Source: Microcaldota archaeon | GTDB taxonomy: Archaea; Micrarchaeota; Micrarchaeia; Micrarchaeales; Micrarchaeaceae | Assembly: GCA_021806095.1 (NCBI GenBank) | Contig: JAJZYD010000004.1 | Location: 1 to 44,092, forward strand | DNA: 44,092 nucleotides | Direction of reading: 5' to 3' | Shown here: in pieces, positions 32,821 to 41,716 of the stretch | Layout of the letters: the number at the start of each line of letters is the position of its first letter | How positions within the stretch are numbered: the first letter of the stretch is position 1 | The notes under the pieces: model-generated | Told to the model about the DNA's origin: nothing | The model's database searches: none | Seen by the model: the letters and a program-made list of their open reading frames with translations, nothing else | Program-made: the position numbers and the translations under genes

Positions 32821-34524
32821 TTAAATTAAATTGATGAAGGGTTCTATATTAATTTCAAATGCGGCAATTGGATACCTCCATGCAAAATTCTCAAGAACAT
32901 TTGGCGATATTTCTCCTATAATTCCTATATCTTTATGTTCCTTATTATTTTTGTCTTTTATATTTATGCATCCCGATCTTCCTTCAATAAAACTAGAATG
33001 TATCTGCTCCTCAACTATATATTTTACATTCAATATATTCATAAGCATATTAAGAATCTGTTTTATATCTGTAAATGTTGCCTGTTGATTTGTTATAATT
33101 ACAGATAATTTAGTTATATTTTTATAGTTTGTTTCTGTTCTGTCATCCTTTGCGCATACATCATTTATTTCAAATAATTTTATAGGGATGCCAAAGCTCT
33201 CGTTTGCTTTTAGCGCTCTTATGAGCTCTGGCAAAATCCATGTCCTTATTGTATTAATTTCCTTAGCTTTAGCCTCTGGTATATTTATAATATCTTTAGT
33301 ATCTTTAGCTTCTATATTCATATTGTCATATTGATATTTTGTGTTTGTGAGCGCCAAAGTCAATGCTTCTGTAAAACCCATACCTACAAGCAATGTTCTT
33401 ATAAATTCAGTTACCTTTGTTTTCCTCAATGAATTACCAAAGGTTGAAACTGCTGGAATTTCCGGTTTTATGTTTGAGAGCTTATAAGCTCTTGCTATAT
33501 CATCAACAATGTCTATTTCATGAAGCACATCCGCTCTATAAAAAGGAACAACAAGCTCAACTTTATTTTCTTCTTTATTTATTTTTGTTACCTTATAGCC
33601 CATTCTTGCCAGCAATTTCTCTATTTCTTTAAGTTCAATATTTAGTCCAAGAACTTTTTTAACATAATCATTACTCAATTCTATTGAATTTTGTTTCATT
33701 GATGGATAGACTTTAATATATTTTTCATAATTTGTTTTTATTGTATATATTTTTGCACCAATATCTGCAAACATTGCTGAAAGTATATTGATGAGCTGTT
33801 CAACTCTAGATTCTGTAATTCCAGTAACTTCTACAATAACATTTTCTGTGCTTTCATCAACCTTCCCTATAAGCCCAGAATTTATTATAGGAGGCATTGA
33901 CAGTATATTTTTTTTGCTGTCTATCAGTAGGGGATATTCTTTTGCATTTTTTAGCAAAAATCCATACTTTATCCCTTTTTCATGCTTCTCTAAAATCTCA
34001 AAACCAGTCATTACAATATCTGTATTTAATGGCTTGAATGAAATTTTATTTGGAGATTCAGCAGTATAATATAAAGGAGGCATTATCTTATCTAAAGGAT
34101 AGATTCCAATAGCAGCACTTTTCCTATTTCTGCAAAATGTTCCATGCAGCTTTTCCTGTGTCTCTATTATATCATTTAATTTTCCTTTATTCATTTTTAA
34201 ATTTTTTGCGATAAATGCTCCTATATAAGGCCTAACTGCCTCTACCTTTTTATCAACAAAAATTTCTACACCAGAATCCTCAAATTTATAATCTTTAAAT
34301 TTATCAATTTCTAAATAATATCTAATTGCTCTTGCAAGTCCTTCATCAGACAGCATATCAGGCCTGTCTGGTGTTATATCTATATAAAGCATTTCCTTAT
34401 CATATTTATCAAGCTCCATCCCCATATCAAAAAAAATTTCTTCTAATTCATTTATGTTCAACTCTTTGTTGATAAGCTCTTTTAATCTTTTTCTGTTTAT
34501 CTCAAGTATAGTCATGTAAATCAC
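32821..34524 (-). CDS. pheT: Phenylalanine-tRNA ligase beta subunit
   Basis: 567 aa; DITPDRPDMLSDEGLARAIRYYL; FYRADVLHEIDIVDDIARAYKLSNIKP; downstream of pheS. Confidence 0.94.
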   Translation of the reverse strand: MIYMTILEINRKRLKELINKELNINELEEIFFDMGMELDKYDKEMLYIDITPDRPDMLSDEGLARAIRYYLEIDKFKDYKFEDSGVEIFVDKKVEAVRPYIGAFIAKNLKMNKGKLNDIIETQEKLHGTFCRNRKSAAIGIYPLDKIMPPLYYTAESPNKISFKPLNTDIVMTGFEILEKHEKGIKYGFLLKNAKEYPLLIDSKKNILSMPPIINSGLIGKVDESTENVIVEVTGITESRVEQLINILSAMFADIGAKIYTIKTNYEKYIKVYPSMKQNSIELSNDYVKKVLGLNIELKEIEKLLARMGYKVTKINKEENKVELVVPFYRADVLHEIDIVDDIARAYKLSNIKPEIPAVSTFGNSLRKTKVTEFIRTLLVGMGFTEALTLALTNTKYQYDNMNIEAKDTKDIINIPEAKAKEINTIRTWILPELIRALKANESFGIPIKLFEINDVCAKDDRTETNYKNITKLSVIITNQQATFTDIKQILNMLMNILNVKYIVEEQIHSSFIEGRSGCINIKDKNNKEHKDIGIIGEISPNVLENFAWRYPIAAFEINIEPFINLI

Positions 34525-34529
34525 AATTT

Positions 34530-36056
34530 CTACAGTTTTGGATAATGATAGTTCTGTATAAAATCAATCTTGCATTCATGTCCTAAAATTTCTCTTATAT
34601 CTTTAATATCATAAATGATCATTGCAAGCCTTTCAAGCGCCAAACCCCACCCAAGTACATTGGCATTTATATTATAAGGTCGCAGGGCTTCAGGTCTAAA
34701 AATACCACTATTTGCTATTTCAACCCATTTTTTGAAATGTGTATGATAATAAAGTACCTCCATGCTAGGCTCAGTGTAAGGATTATATGTTGGTTTAAAT
34801 TTTATATTTTTAATTCCAAGTAACGAATAAAATTCTTTTAAATATCCCATTAAATTTCTCAGGTTTAAGTCATCGGCAAGAACAAATCCCTCGATCTGGT
34901 GAAATTCTGCAAGATGTGTTTTGTCAAGATTTTCATTTCTAAATACCCTACCTATAGAAAACATTTTTGTTGGATTATTGACCCCTTTATAAAGGCTTTT
35001 GAAAGTTGATGGCGTTGAATGAGTTCTTAAAAGCAATTCTTTTGCAGTTTCTTCATCCCATTTGTTTTGATAACCCACAGATCCAGTATCATAACCATTC
35101 TCCTGAATTTCTTTAACCTTTTTAACTAATTCAGCATTTGGCAGCTTTCCATACTTATTTAAATAAAAGGTATCCTGCACATCTCTTGCTGGGTGATCTT
35201 GAGGTATAAACATACTATCCATATCCCAAAATGCGGTTTCTACCCATGGCCCTTCCATTTCTTCAAAACCCATAGCAATAAATGCATCCATTACCATATT
35301 CATAACATTTACTAATGGATGATATCTACCAAGCTGCATTGGTGGAACAGGTGCTTTTATATCATACTTTCTGAATTTTTTATATTTCCAGCTATTATTT
35401 TTAAGAATTTCAGAGGTAATTATTTCTATTGTATCAATATTTTCTGATTTAATAATTTGGTAAACCTTTTTACCAATATCAGTCATTACAATTTCTTTAT
35501 CATCAATTATCTTCTTTTCAACGAGTCTGTTTAAAACCTCTTTTACCTCTTTTACTTTATTTTCATCAATTTTAATGTTATCTTTTATTAAATTTATTAA
35601 TTTTTCAATTGCCTTGATTCTTGAATCATCGCTGCTTTTTAATTTAATTAAAATTGCGCCCATATTATTTTCAATATTTATAATATTATATTTTTTTAAT
35701 ATACCTATTGCAATATTACATTCCGCCTCATTTAATCCTATATCTCCTACAGACTTTAATGATATATTTTTATTTTTTAATAAATAATCAAACAACCGTC
35801 GTTCAGGCAAGCCTTTGGTAATTACTTCTTCACCTCTTTTTGTAAGCACATAAGATTCTGTTTTTTTTGTAAATATTTTTACAATCTGTTTGTTTTCAAG
35901 CCAAAGCACATTTCGGGATATTTTTGCATATTCCCATTTAAGATTGTTTTCGAGTGTTGTAAAATTAGTAGTTTTATTTTTAGCAAGCTCTATCAATAAT
36001 ATACGTTCATCCTTGGAAAGCATTTCAGAAATATTATTTATATTAATATTTTGCAC
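34530..36056 (-). CDS. pheS: Phenylalanine-tRNA ligase alpha subunit
   Basis: 508 aa; HPLVNVMNMVMDAFIAMGFEEMEGPWVETAFWDMDSMFIPQDHPARDVQDTFYL; FHQIEGFVLAD; N-terminal wHTH. Confidence 0.95.
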   Translation of the reverse strand: MQNININNISEMLSKDERILLIELAKNKTTNFTTLENNLKWEYAKISRNVLWLENKQIVKIFTKKTESYVLTKRGEEVITKGLPERRLFDYLLKNKNISLKSVGDIGLNEAECNIAIGILKKYNIINIENNMGAILIKLKSSDDSRIKAIEKLINLIKDNIKIDENKVKEVKEVLNRLVEKKIIDDKEIVMTDIGKKVYQIIKSENIDTIEIITSEILKNNSWKYKKFRKYDIKAPVPPMQLGRYHPLVNVMNMVMDAFIAMGFEEMEGPWVETAFWDMDSMFIPQDHPARDVQDTFYLNKYGKLPNAELVKKVKEIQENGYDTGSVGYQNKWDEETAKELLLRTHSTPSTFKSLYKGVNNPTKMFSIGRVFRNENLDKTHLAEFHQIEGFVLADDLNLRNLMGYLKEFYSLLGIKNIKFKPTYNPYTEPSMEVLYYHTHFKKWVEIANSGIFRPEALRPYNINANVLGWGLALERLAMIIYDIKDIREILGHECKIDFIQNYHYPKL

Positions 36057-36329
36057 AATATAACCTTATATTTATTTTATTATTTACTTATATTTAGAAT
36101 AAATCTTTTATTTTAATTAATAATATTTTTAGATTTTGTTATATAAATATTATCATTAAAAGTAAAATATTATAAATCTAAAGCATAAAAATATTATTCA
36201 GAATTTAAATAATTTTTATAATTACATCAATATTATTAAATTTATCTAATCAAATAATCAATAATTTAAATAATTTATTTCAAGAATCTAAAATTAAAAG
36301 TAAAATGCTAAAAGTAAATTATTAATTGA

Positions 36330-36404
36330 GGGCTCGTAGCTCAGTTTGGCCAGAGCGGCTGGCTTTTAACCAGTAGGTCAGGGGTTCAAATCCCCTCGGG
36401 CCCG
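36330..36404 (+). tRNA. tRNA-Lys (UUU)
   Basis: GGGCTCG..CGGGCCC acceptor; GCTC/GAGC D-stem; GCTGG CTTTTAA CCAGT; AGGGGTTCAAATCCCCT. Confidence 0.95.
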
Positions 36405-36537
36405 CTCTTTTCGTTGAAAATAAGAAAAAAAGTGAAATGCAAAGGATTATAAATCTGAATGTTAATAAATTAATAACGAAGAATGAGGCGAAAGCTCTAT
36501 TTCTACGTTAAAAGAAAAAGAATAAAAAGTGAATTAA

Positions 36538-36840
36538 ATGGCAGATGAAGGGCCTGAAGATCAAAGAGAGGAAAGAAGAAGAGGAGGAAGGATGGGCGAT
36601 GAAAGGCATGGCCCAAGAAGAGAAGGTATGGGAATGAAGCCTAATTACTTTATGCCAAAGCCTGTAAAGCCTGGTGATGAGATTGAATTAACAATTGAGT
36701 CAATAGCAGGAAAAGGAGATGGTATAGCAAGAAAAGACAACTTTGTAATTTTTGTAAAAGGTACAAAGGTCGGCGATAAAGTAAAAGTAAGAATTACTGA
36801 AGTCAAGGCAAGATTTGCTATAGGGGAAATTATATCCTAA
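36538..36840 (+). CDS. TRAM-domain small RNA-binding protein with Arg/Gly-rich N-tail
   Basis: 100 aa; VKPGDEIELTIESIAGKGDGIARKDNFVIFVKGTKVGDKVKVRITEVKARFAIGEII. Confidence 0.92.
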   Translation: MADEGPEDQREERRRGGRMGDERHGPRREGMGMKPNYFMPKPVKPGDEIELTIESIAGKGDGIARKDNFVIFVKGTKVGDKVKVRITEVKARFAIGEIIS

Positions 36841-37054
36841 TAGTTAATTAACCTTAACCAAAGTAAAAATAAATCCTTTAGCTTATAGCAATTTTAATTT
36901 TTTTGTAAACTCTTTTTAGATTAATAAAAGCAAAATAAATGTTGACAAGTTTATATTCTTCTATTTATTCAAAGATTTCTTTAAAAATATTCAATCTAAT
37001 TTATACATAATTATACATAAGTTTTATTTTTATTATTTCATAATAACAATATAG

Positions 37055-37349
37055 TTATTTGAAGATGACAAGAGGATAAAACTAAATACGCTTTATTTAA
37101 TAAGAAAATTTGCCTTAAATGCGGGCAAAGCTGATTTGTATTATTTAATAAAAGGAAAAAAGATAAAATTCAACAAAGAATTAGTAGATAAAAAACTAGA
37201 GTATATTGGAAAAGAATTTTCTCAAGCAAACTTCAAAGCATCGCTGATTGAAAAAAAAGATTTTTGAAAAGGAGTTAAAAAATTTGATTTTAAACTTCTG
37301 ACGGATTTCAAGGAAGTTGAAAGTATAATAGAAGAATGGCTCAAATAAT
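37055..37349 (+). pseudogene. Decayed coding remnant (possible nucleotidyltransferase/AbiEii-type toxin C-terminus)
   Basis: Conceptual translation LFEDDKRIKLNTLYLIRKFALNAGKADLYYLIKGKKIKFNKELVDKKLEYIGKEFSQANFKASLIEKKDF*KGVKKFDFKLLTDFKEVE[frameshift]SIIEEWLK*; one in-frame TGA (37265) plus an apparent +1 in an A-run near 37320. Confidence 0.6.
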
Positions 37350-37444
37350 GCCTTTTGAAATTTTTGTAAACAATGTAAGATTTCCCAATCATACTGTTAA
37401 TCAAGAATCCTCAAAAGTATATAAGGTAAAGATAAACAAAAATA

Positions 37445-39184
37445 TTATTTTTTTAGTATCTTCATTAATTGATTATATTCTAATGTATTGATTATCTTGT
37501 CTTTTGTAAGCCATCCGCGCCTCGCCATCCCAACCCCTAACCTCATATAATAGAGATGAGTAGTTCTATGCGAATCAGTATCAATTGAAAATTTTATATT
37601 ATATTTTGAAAGGAGAAGTATATTGGAATCATTTAAATCCAGCCTATTTGGGAATGAATTAATTTCAAGCACCACATTATTTCTCTCTGCAGCTTCTGCA
37701 ACCTTCTCTATATTGATTTTATAAGGCTCACGCATGCCTATGAGCCTCCCAGTTGGATGTGCAAATATATTAACTAATCCAGTTTCAAATGCTTTGATAA
37801 CACGTACTGTCATCTCATCTTCACTCATTGAAAATTTTGAATGAATAGCAGCAACAACACAATCCATTTCCTCCAATGTCTTGTCTTTTAAATCAAGGCT
37901 TCCATTCTCAAGTATGTCAACTTCGGCTCCTTTTAATACCTTTATATTTCCAAAATCAATCTTGTTCATTCTTGCAAAGAATTCTTCAAACTGATTGTCA
38001 TTCATTCCATGCGCAACTTTCAGGCTTTTTGTATGATTAGTAATTGCAACGTACTTGTAATGTAGTTTCTTTGCTTCATTAACCATCTCCTCAATAGTAT
38101 TAGCTCCATCAGTTTCTTTTGTATGTGTATGAAGATCACCTTGAATATCGCTGAGCTCTACAATCTTTGGTATCTTATGCTCTTTTGCAAGCTCAAGCTC
38201 ACCCCTACCTTCGCGCATCTCTGGAGGTATATACTGCAATCCTAGCTGCTCATAGATGCTTTTCTCATCACTTCCTCCTATATTCTTGCCTCTTTTATCA
38301 AACAATCCATATTCATTCAACTTGTATCCCTTAGATATTGCAATCTGCCTTAGCTCTATATTGTGCTCCTTGCTTCCTGTGAAATATTGGACTGCTGCAC
38401 CAAAGCTTTTAGGTTCAATCACTCTAAGATCACAGCTCAATCCATCCTTAAGCCATACAGTCGTTTTAGTAGGACCTTTTGATACAATTTTATCAACATT
38501 ATTAAGAGATATAAAAAAATCCATTACTTGAGTCTGCTTGTCTGATATCGCAAGTATATCTAAATCGCCAACTGTTTCTCGCATCCTTCTTATTGATCCT
38601 GCGACCATAATTTTATCAATCAATCCGCTAGATAAAAGCTTTTCAACAATATTATCAGCAATGGGAAATACATCCCCCAGGAGCATACGCCCTTTACTTT
38701 TTTCATATATTTCAATTCCTCTCCTTATAAGATCCTCACTTCTTTCACCAAATTTTTCAAGTTTTTCAATCTTATGCTCTTCTATTGCTTTTTTAAGATC
38801 CTCAATATTTTTTATACCAAGTTGTTTGTATAAAACTATTGCCTTCTTCGCTCCCATGCCTGTTAAAGAAGTAAGTTCACTCATATTTATGGGATATTTC
38901 CTTTTTAATTCTTCATATTTTTTTATTTTGCCAGTTTTAATATATTCTTCAATATGCATTGCAATTGTTTTACCAATACCTGGCAGCTCCATCAATGCTT
39001 TCGCTCCGCCTCTTTTGTATATATCTTCGATAGGCTCTTGAAGTGTACCTATAGTAAAAGCAGCCTTTTGATATGCACGTATTTCAAATTTTGATGTAGG
39101 TGTTTCATTTAAGCTTAGCATTAAAGCAATTTCATTAAATATTTTTTCTATATCTTTATTATACATATTACCAATACCAAACAT
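37445..39184 (-). CDS. polX: DNA polymerase X family with C-terminal PHP domain
   Basis: 579 aa; HhH LPGIGKTIAMHIEEYI, VAGSIRRMRETVGDLDILAIS polymerase motif, PHP GDLHTHTKETDGANTIEEMV and INSFPNRLDLND, DTDSH. Confidence 0.96.
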   Translation of the reverse strand: MFGIGNMYNKDIEKIFNEIALMLSLNETPTSKFEIRAYQKAAFTIGTLQEPIEDIYKRGGAKALMELPGIGKTIAMHIEEYIKTGKIKKYEELKRKYPINMSELTSLTGMGAKKAIVLYKQLGIKNIEDLKKAIEEHKIEKLEKFGERSEDLIRRGIEIYEKSKGRMLLGDVFPIADNIVEKLLSSGLIDKIMVAGSIRRMRETVGDLDILAISDKQTQVMDFFISLNNVDKIVSKGPTKTTVWLKDGLSCDLRVIEPKSFGAAVQYFTGSKEHNIELRQIAISKGYKLNEYGLFDKRGKNIGGSDEKSIYEQLGLQYIPPEMREGRGELELAKEHKIPKIVELSDIQGDLHTHTKETDGANTIEEMVNEAKKLHYKYVAITNHTKSLKVAHGMNDNQFEEFFARMNKIDFGNIKVLKGAEVDILENGSLDLKDKTLEEMDCVVAAIHSKFSMSEDEMTVRVIKAFETGLVNIFAHPTGRLIGMREPYKINIEKVAEAAERNNVVLEINSFPNRLDLNDSNILLLSKYNIKFSIDTDSHRTTHLYYMRLGVGMARRGWLTKDKIINTLEYNQLMKILKK

Positions 39185-39245
39185 AATTTTAATATTTATA
39201 AATTACCTCATAACCTTTTTAAATTCTCATTTCCATTATAAGTTT

Positions 39246-39860
39246 ATGGGAAAGAGAGATAATGGAGATAATAAAAAATTAGATCTTGTTGAAGAAGATT
39301 TTGAGAATGAAGTTAAACTTAATCAGCTCTATCTTTCTATAATATCAAAATATAAAGATTATATTGAACAAAAAGAGCAAAAATCCTTAAGTGAACTTCC
39401 TTCTTTAATTATACCTACGAATGAAATTATTATGGCAAAAGTAAATTCTATAAAACTCCATTTTCAGAATTACAATTATAATAAAGACTTTTATAAAGCA
39501 AGTATATTAGCATTTGATTTTGTCAAAGATAATATAAAGAGTATTACAATGCCAATAAAATATTGGTTAACTCCTGATGAAACTATTCTTTTTGGTTTTG
39601 GGGATATAATTGATAAAAATGTACTTTTAACAAGTTTATTAATCGCTCTTGGTAATCATAGTACTAAAGTTCTTATTATTGAAGAATTTAATATAGAAAA
39701 AATATATACATACTGTGAATATAAAAATAATATAATATTATTTAATGTTGAAAATGATATAAAGATTTATAAAAACTTAAAAAGTGTTTTAAAGAATCTT
39801 AATCTAAACGACGATGTTAATATATATGCATTTAACAATCTTGGTAGTAATACCATCTAA
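39246..39860 (+). CDS. Transglutaminase-like fold protein, apparently lacking the catalytic Cys
   Basis: 204 aa; MPIKYWLTPDETILFGFGDIIDKNVLLTSLLIALGNHSTKVLIIEE aligns by eye with WxxPeEtl..G.GdC.D.a.LlaSLL.alG, with Ile where Cys is expected. Confidence 0.6.
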   Translation: MGKRDNGDNKKLDLVEEDFENEVKLNQLYLSIISKYKDYIEQKEQKSLSELPSLIIPTNEIIMAKVNSIKLHFQNYNYNKDFYKASILAFDFVKDNIKSITMPIKYWLTPDETILFGFGDIIDKNVLLTSLLIALGNHSTKVLIIEEFNIEKIYTYCEYKNNIILFNVENDIKIYKNLKSVLKNLNLNDDVNIYAFNNLGSNTI

Positions 39861-39867
39861 TTTTAGT

Positions 39868-40011
39868 TTATTTATATTTCTTTTTTAAAATTTTTGAAAC
39901 TTTCGATGCTTTATATACCTTTCTATTTCTTCTTTTGAGCCTTATGAGTTTTTGTTTTTTTCTATAAACTTTTCCTATCTTTCTATTACTTTTTATTACC
40001 TTTCTTTTCAT
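39868..40011 (-). CDS. 47-aa extremely basic protein
   Basis: Not in ORF track; MKRKVIKSNRKIGKVYRKKQKLIRLKRRNRKVYKASKVSKILKKKYK*; strong Shine-Dalgarno AAAGGGAGATGTT immediately upstream on the minus strand. Confidence 0.7.
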   Translation of the reverse strand: MKRKVIKSNRKIGKVYRKKQKLIRLKRRNRKVYKASKVSKILKKKYK

Positions 40012-40055
40012 AACATCTCCCTTTTATTTATAATTTTTTATTGTTCATATTTTTA

Positions 40056-40565
40056 TTATTCTATAGTTATAGTTCTTGGTGGATATTCTTTTTTTGACTT
40101 GCTAAATATTATTTCAAGCACACCATTTTTAAATTGTATGCTTGTTGGTGTTGTATCTATTAATGTATTTAGTTTAATATCTTTACTATAATTACGATTA
40201 TGATCTTTTGCATCAATATGCAATCTTTTTTGATTAATTTCTATTTTTATATTTTCCTTGCTAACTCCAGGTATTTCTGCGATTATTACAACCTCATTTT
40301 CTTTTTCTATTATATCAACAAGCGGTTCGCGTTCTTCTGTTAAAATTATTCCTGAATTTTCATCTTTTTTTATATTACCAAAACTATTTATTATTAATTC
40401 TTTATTTGAATTACTTGGATCTAATCTTACATTAAATCCATATATTATAGGTGTTTTTACTTCGTGTATATCTGAGAATTCGGCAAAATCTTCTGCGACA
40501 TCTTTGAGAAATTGTTCAATAATTTTATTAATTTCTATATCATTGTTTGACTTTTTTCTTACCAT
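40056..40565 (-). CDS. Hsp20/alpha-crystallin small heat shock protein
   Basis: 169 aa; PLVDIIEKENEVVIIAEIPGVSKENIKIEINQKRLHIDAKDHNRNYSKDIKL...FKNGVLEIIFSK. Confidence 0.93.
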   Translation of the reverse strand: MVRKKSNNDIEINKIIEQFLKDVAEDFAEFSDIHEVKTPIIYGFNVRLDPSNSNKELIINSFGNIKKDENSGIILTEEREPLVDIIEKENEVVIIAEIPGVSKENIKIEINQKRLHIDAKDHNRNYSKDIKLNTLIDTTPTSIQFKNGVLEIIFSKSKKEYPPRTITIE

Positions 40566-40913
40566 ATATCACACCATAATTTTATTTTTAGCTTTTTTAT
40601 TTTCTTTTCTTTAACTAATATTTAGAATGTTGAATTTTTAAAACTTCTCTTTTAAAATGACATTTAATGCCAATTCTGCTGTTTTTTACATTTTTCTGTT
40701 TTTTTTGTTTTCTTATCGTTTTTTCCTGTCTTTTTTATTATTGTCCTTTTTCAAAAAATTATTCTCATTCAACAAGCCTGTATAAGACTTATCTATCTAA
40801 TTCACCAATATTTATTTATAGATAAATAAAGAATATGCTATAAAAAATGATTAGTGAAATTTCTATTAAAAATTAGATTAATCAAAAGACTATTAAATTC
40901 TTGCCAAACAAAA

Positions 40914-40935
40914 CATAATATTTATAAATATTATG
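40914..40935. promoter_or_regulatory. 22-bp palindrome CATAATATTTATAAATATTATG over TATA-like box upstream of ribosomal operon
   Basis: Exact self-complementarity across 22 nt; centre TTTATAAA. Confidence 0.4.
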
Positions 40936-41055
40936 TATACAAATAATAAAATATATTTAAAGATTAAATATTAAATTAAAAGAATGGAATTGAAAGAAAG
41001 AAAGAAAAGCACAACTGCTTTTCCCGTTTTACTGCTTATAGCAGGAGGGATATAA

Positions 41056-41688
41056 ATGGAAAAAGAAATTTTTGACAAATTTGTTACATTTTTAAATGAA
41101 AATAAAGGCAAACGAAAGTTTAATCAGAGTGTTGATTTAATTATTAACTTTACAGATGTTGATTTCAACAAACCAGATAATAGACTTAATATTGGGATAT
41201 TTTTACCAAAAGGAAGAGGGCGTGAAAGCAAAGTGATGCTCTTTGCAGATGATAAAAATATAATAACAAAAGCAGAGGATGCAGGAGTTGCAATTCTTAA
41301 ATCGACAGATATTCCAACAATTGCAAGTGACAAAAAAAGGCTTAGAGAACTTCTCAATTATGAGCTTTTAGCACAGCCGGCGATCATGCCAATGATTGCA
41401 AAAGGACTTGGTCAATTTTTAGGTCCAAAAAATAAGATGCCAAAGCCATTAATAGGGAGTGATGTTGCTTCTGTCGCAAACAATATAAAGAGTACAATTT
41501 ATATAAGAAGCAAAGGTAAATATTTACCAACCATACATTGCAGTATTGGTACAGAGCTTATGAATGCTGAGAATTTATCTGCTAATATTGATGAAGTGAT
41601 AAATACATTTTCAAAGAAGTTTGGGAAGCAGCATATTCGTTCAGTTTATGTTAAACTGACAATGAGCAAACCACTAAGATTAATATAA
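41056..41688 (+). CDS. rpl1: Ribosomal protein uL1 (L1)
   Basis: 210 aa; NIGIFLPKGRGRESKVMLFAD; IGKGLGQFLGPKNKMPKPL-like AKGLGQFLGPKNKMPKP; start of L1-L10-L12 order. Confidence 0.95.
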   Translation: MEKEIFDKFVTFLNENKGKRKFNQSVDLIINFTDVDFNKPDNRLNIGIFLPKGRGRESKVMLFADDKNIITKAEDAGVAILKSTDIPTIASDKKRLRELLNYELLAQPAIMPMIAKGLGQFLGPKNKMPKPLIGSDVASVANNIKSTIYIRSKGKYLPTIHCSIGTELMNAENLSANIDEVINTFSKKFGKQHIRSVYVKLTMSKPLRLI

Positions 41689-41716
41689 ATTATAAAAATT
41701 AATAAAAAGTGTTTTT

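Noticed and set aside
36405-36537. Possible small RNA between tRNA-Lys and the TRAM gene (GAGGCGAAAGCTC and CTGA-like motifs)
   Set aside because: No consistent box C/D pairing or stable stem; probably tRNA trailer and 5' UTR.
37222-37404. 60-aa minus ORF
   Set aside because: Antisense to the decayed remnant at 37055-37349; no independent support.
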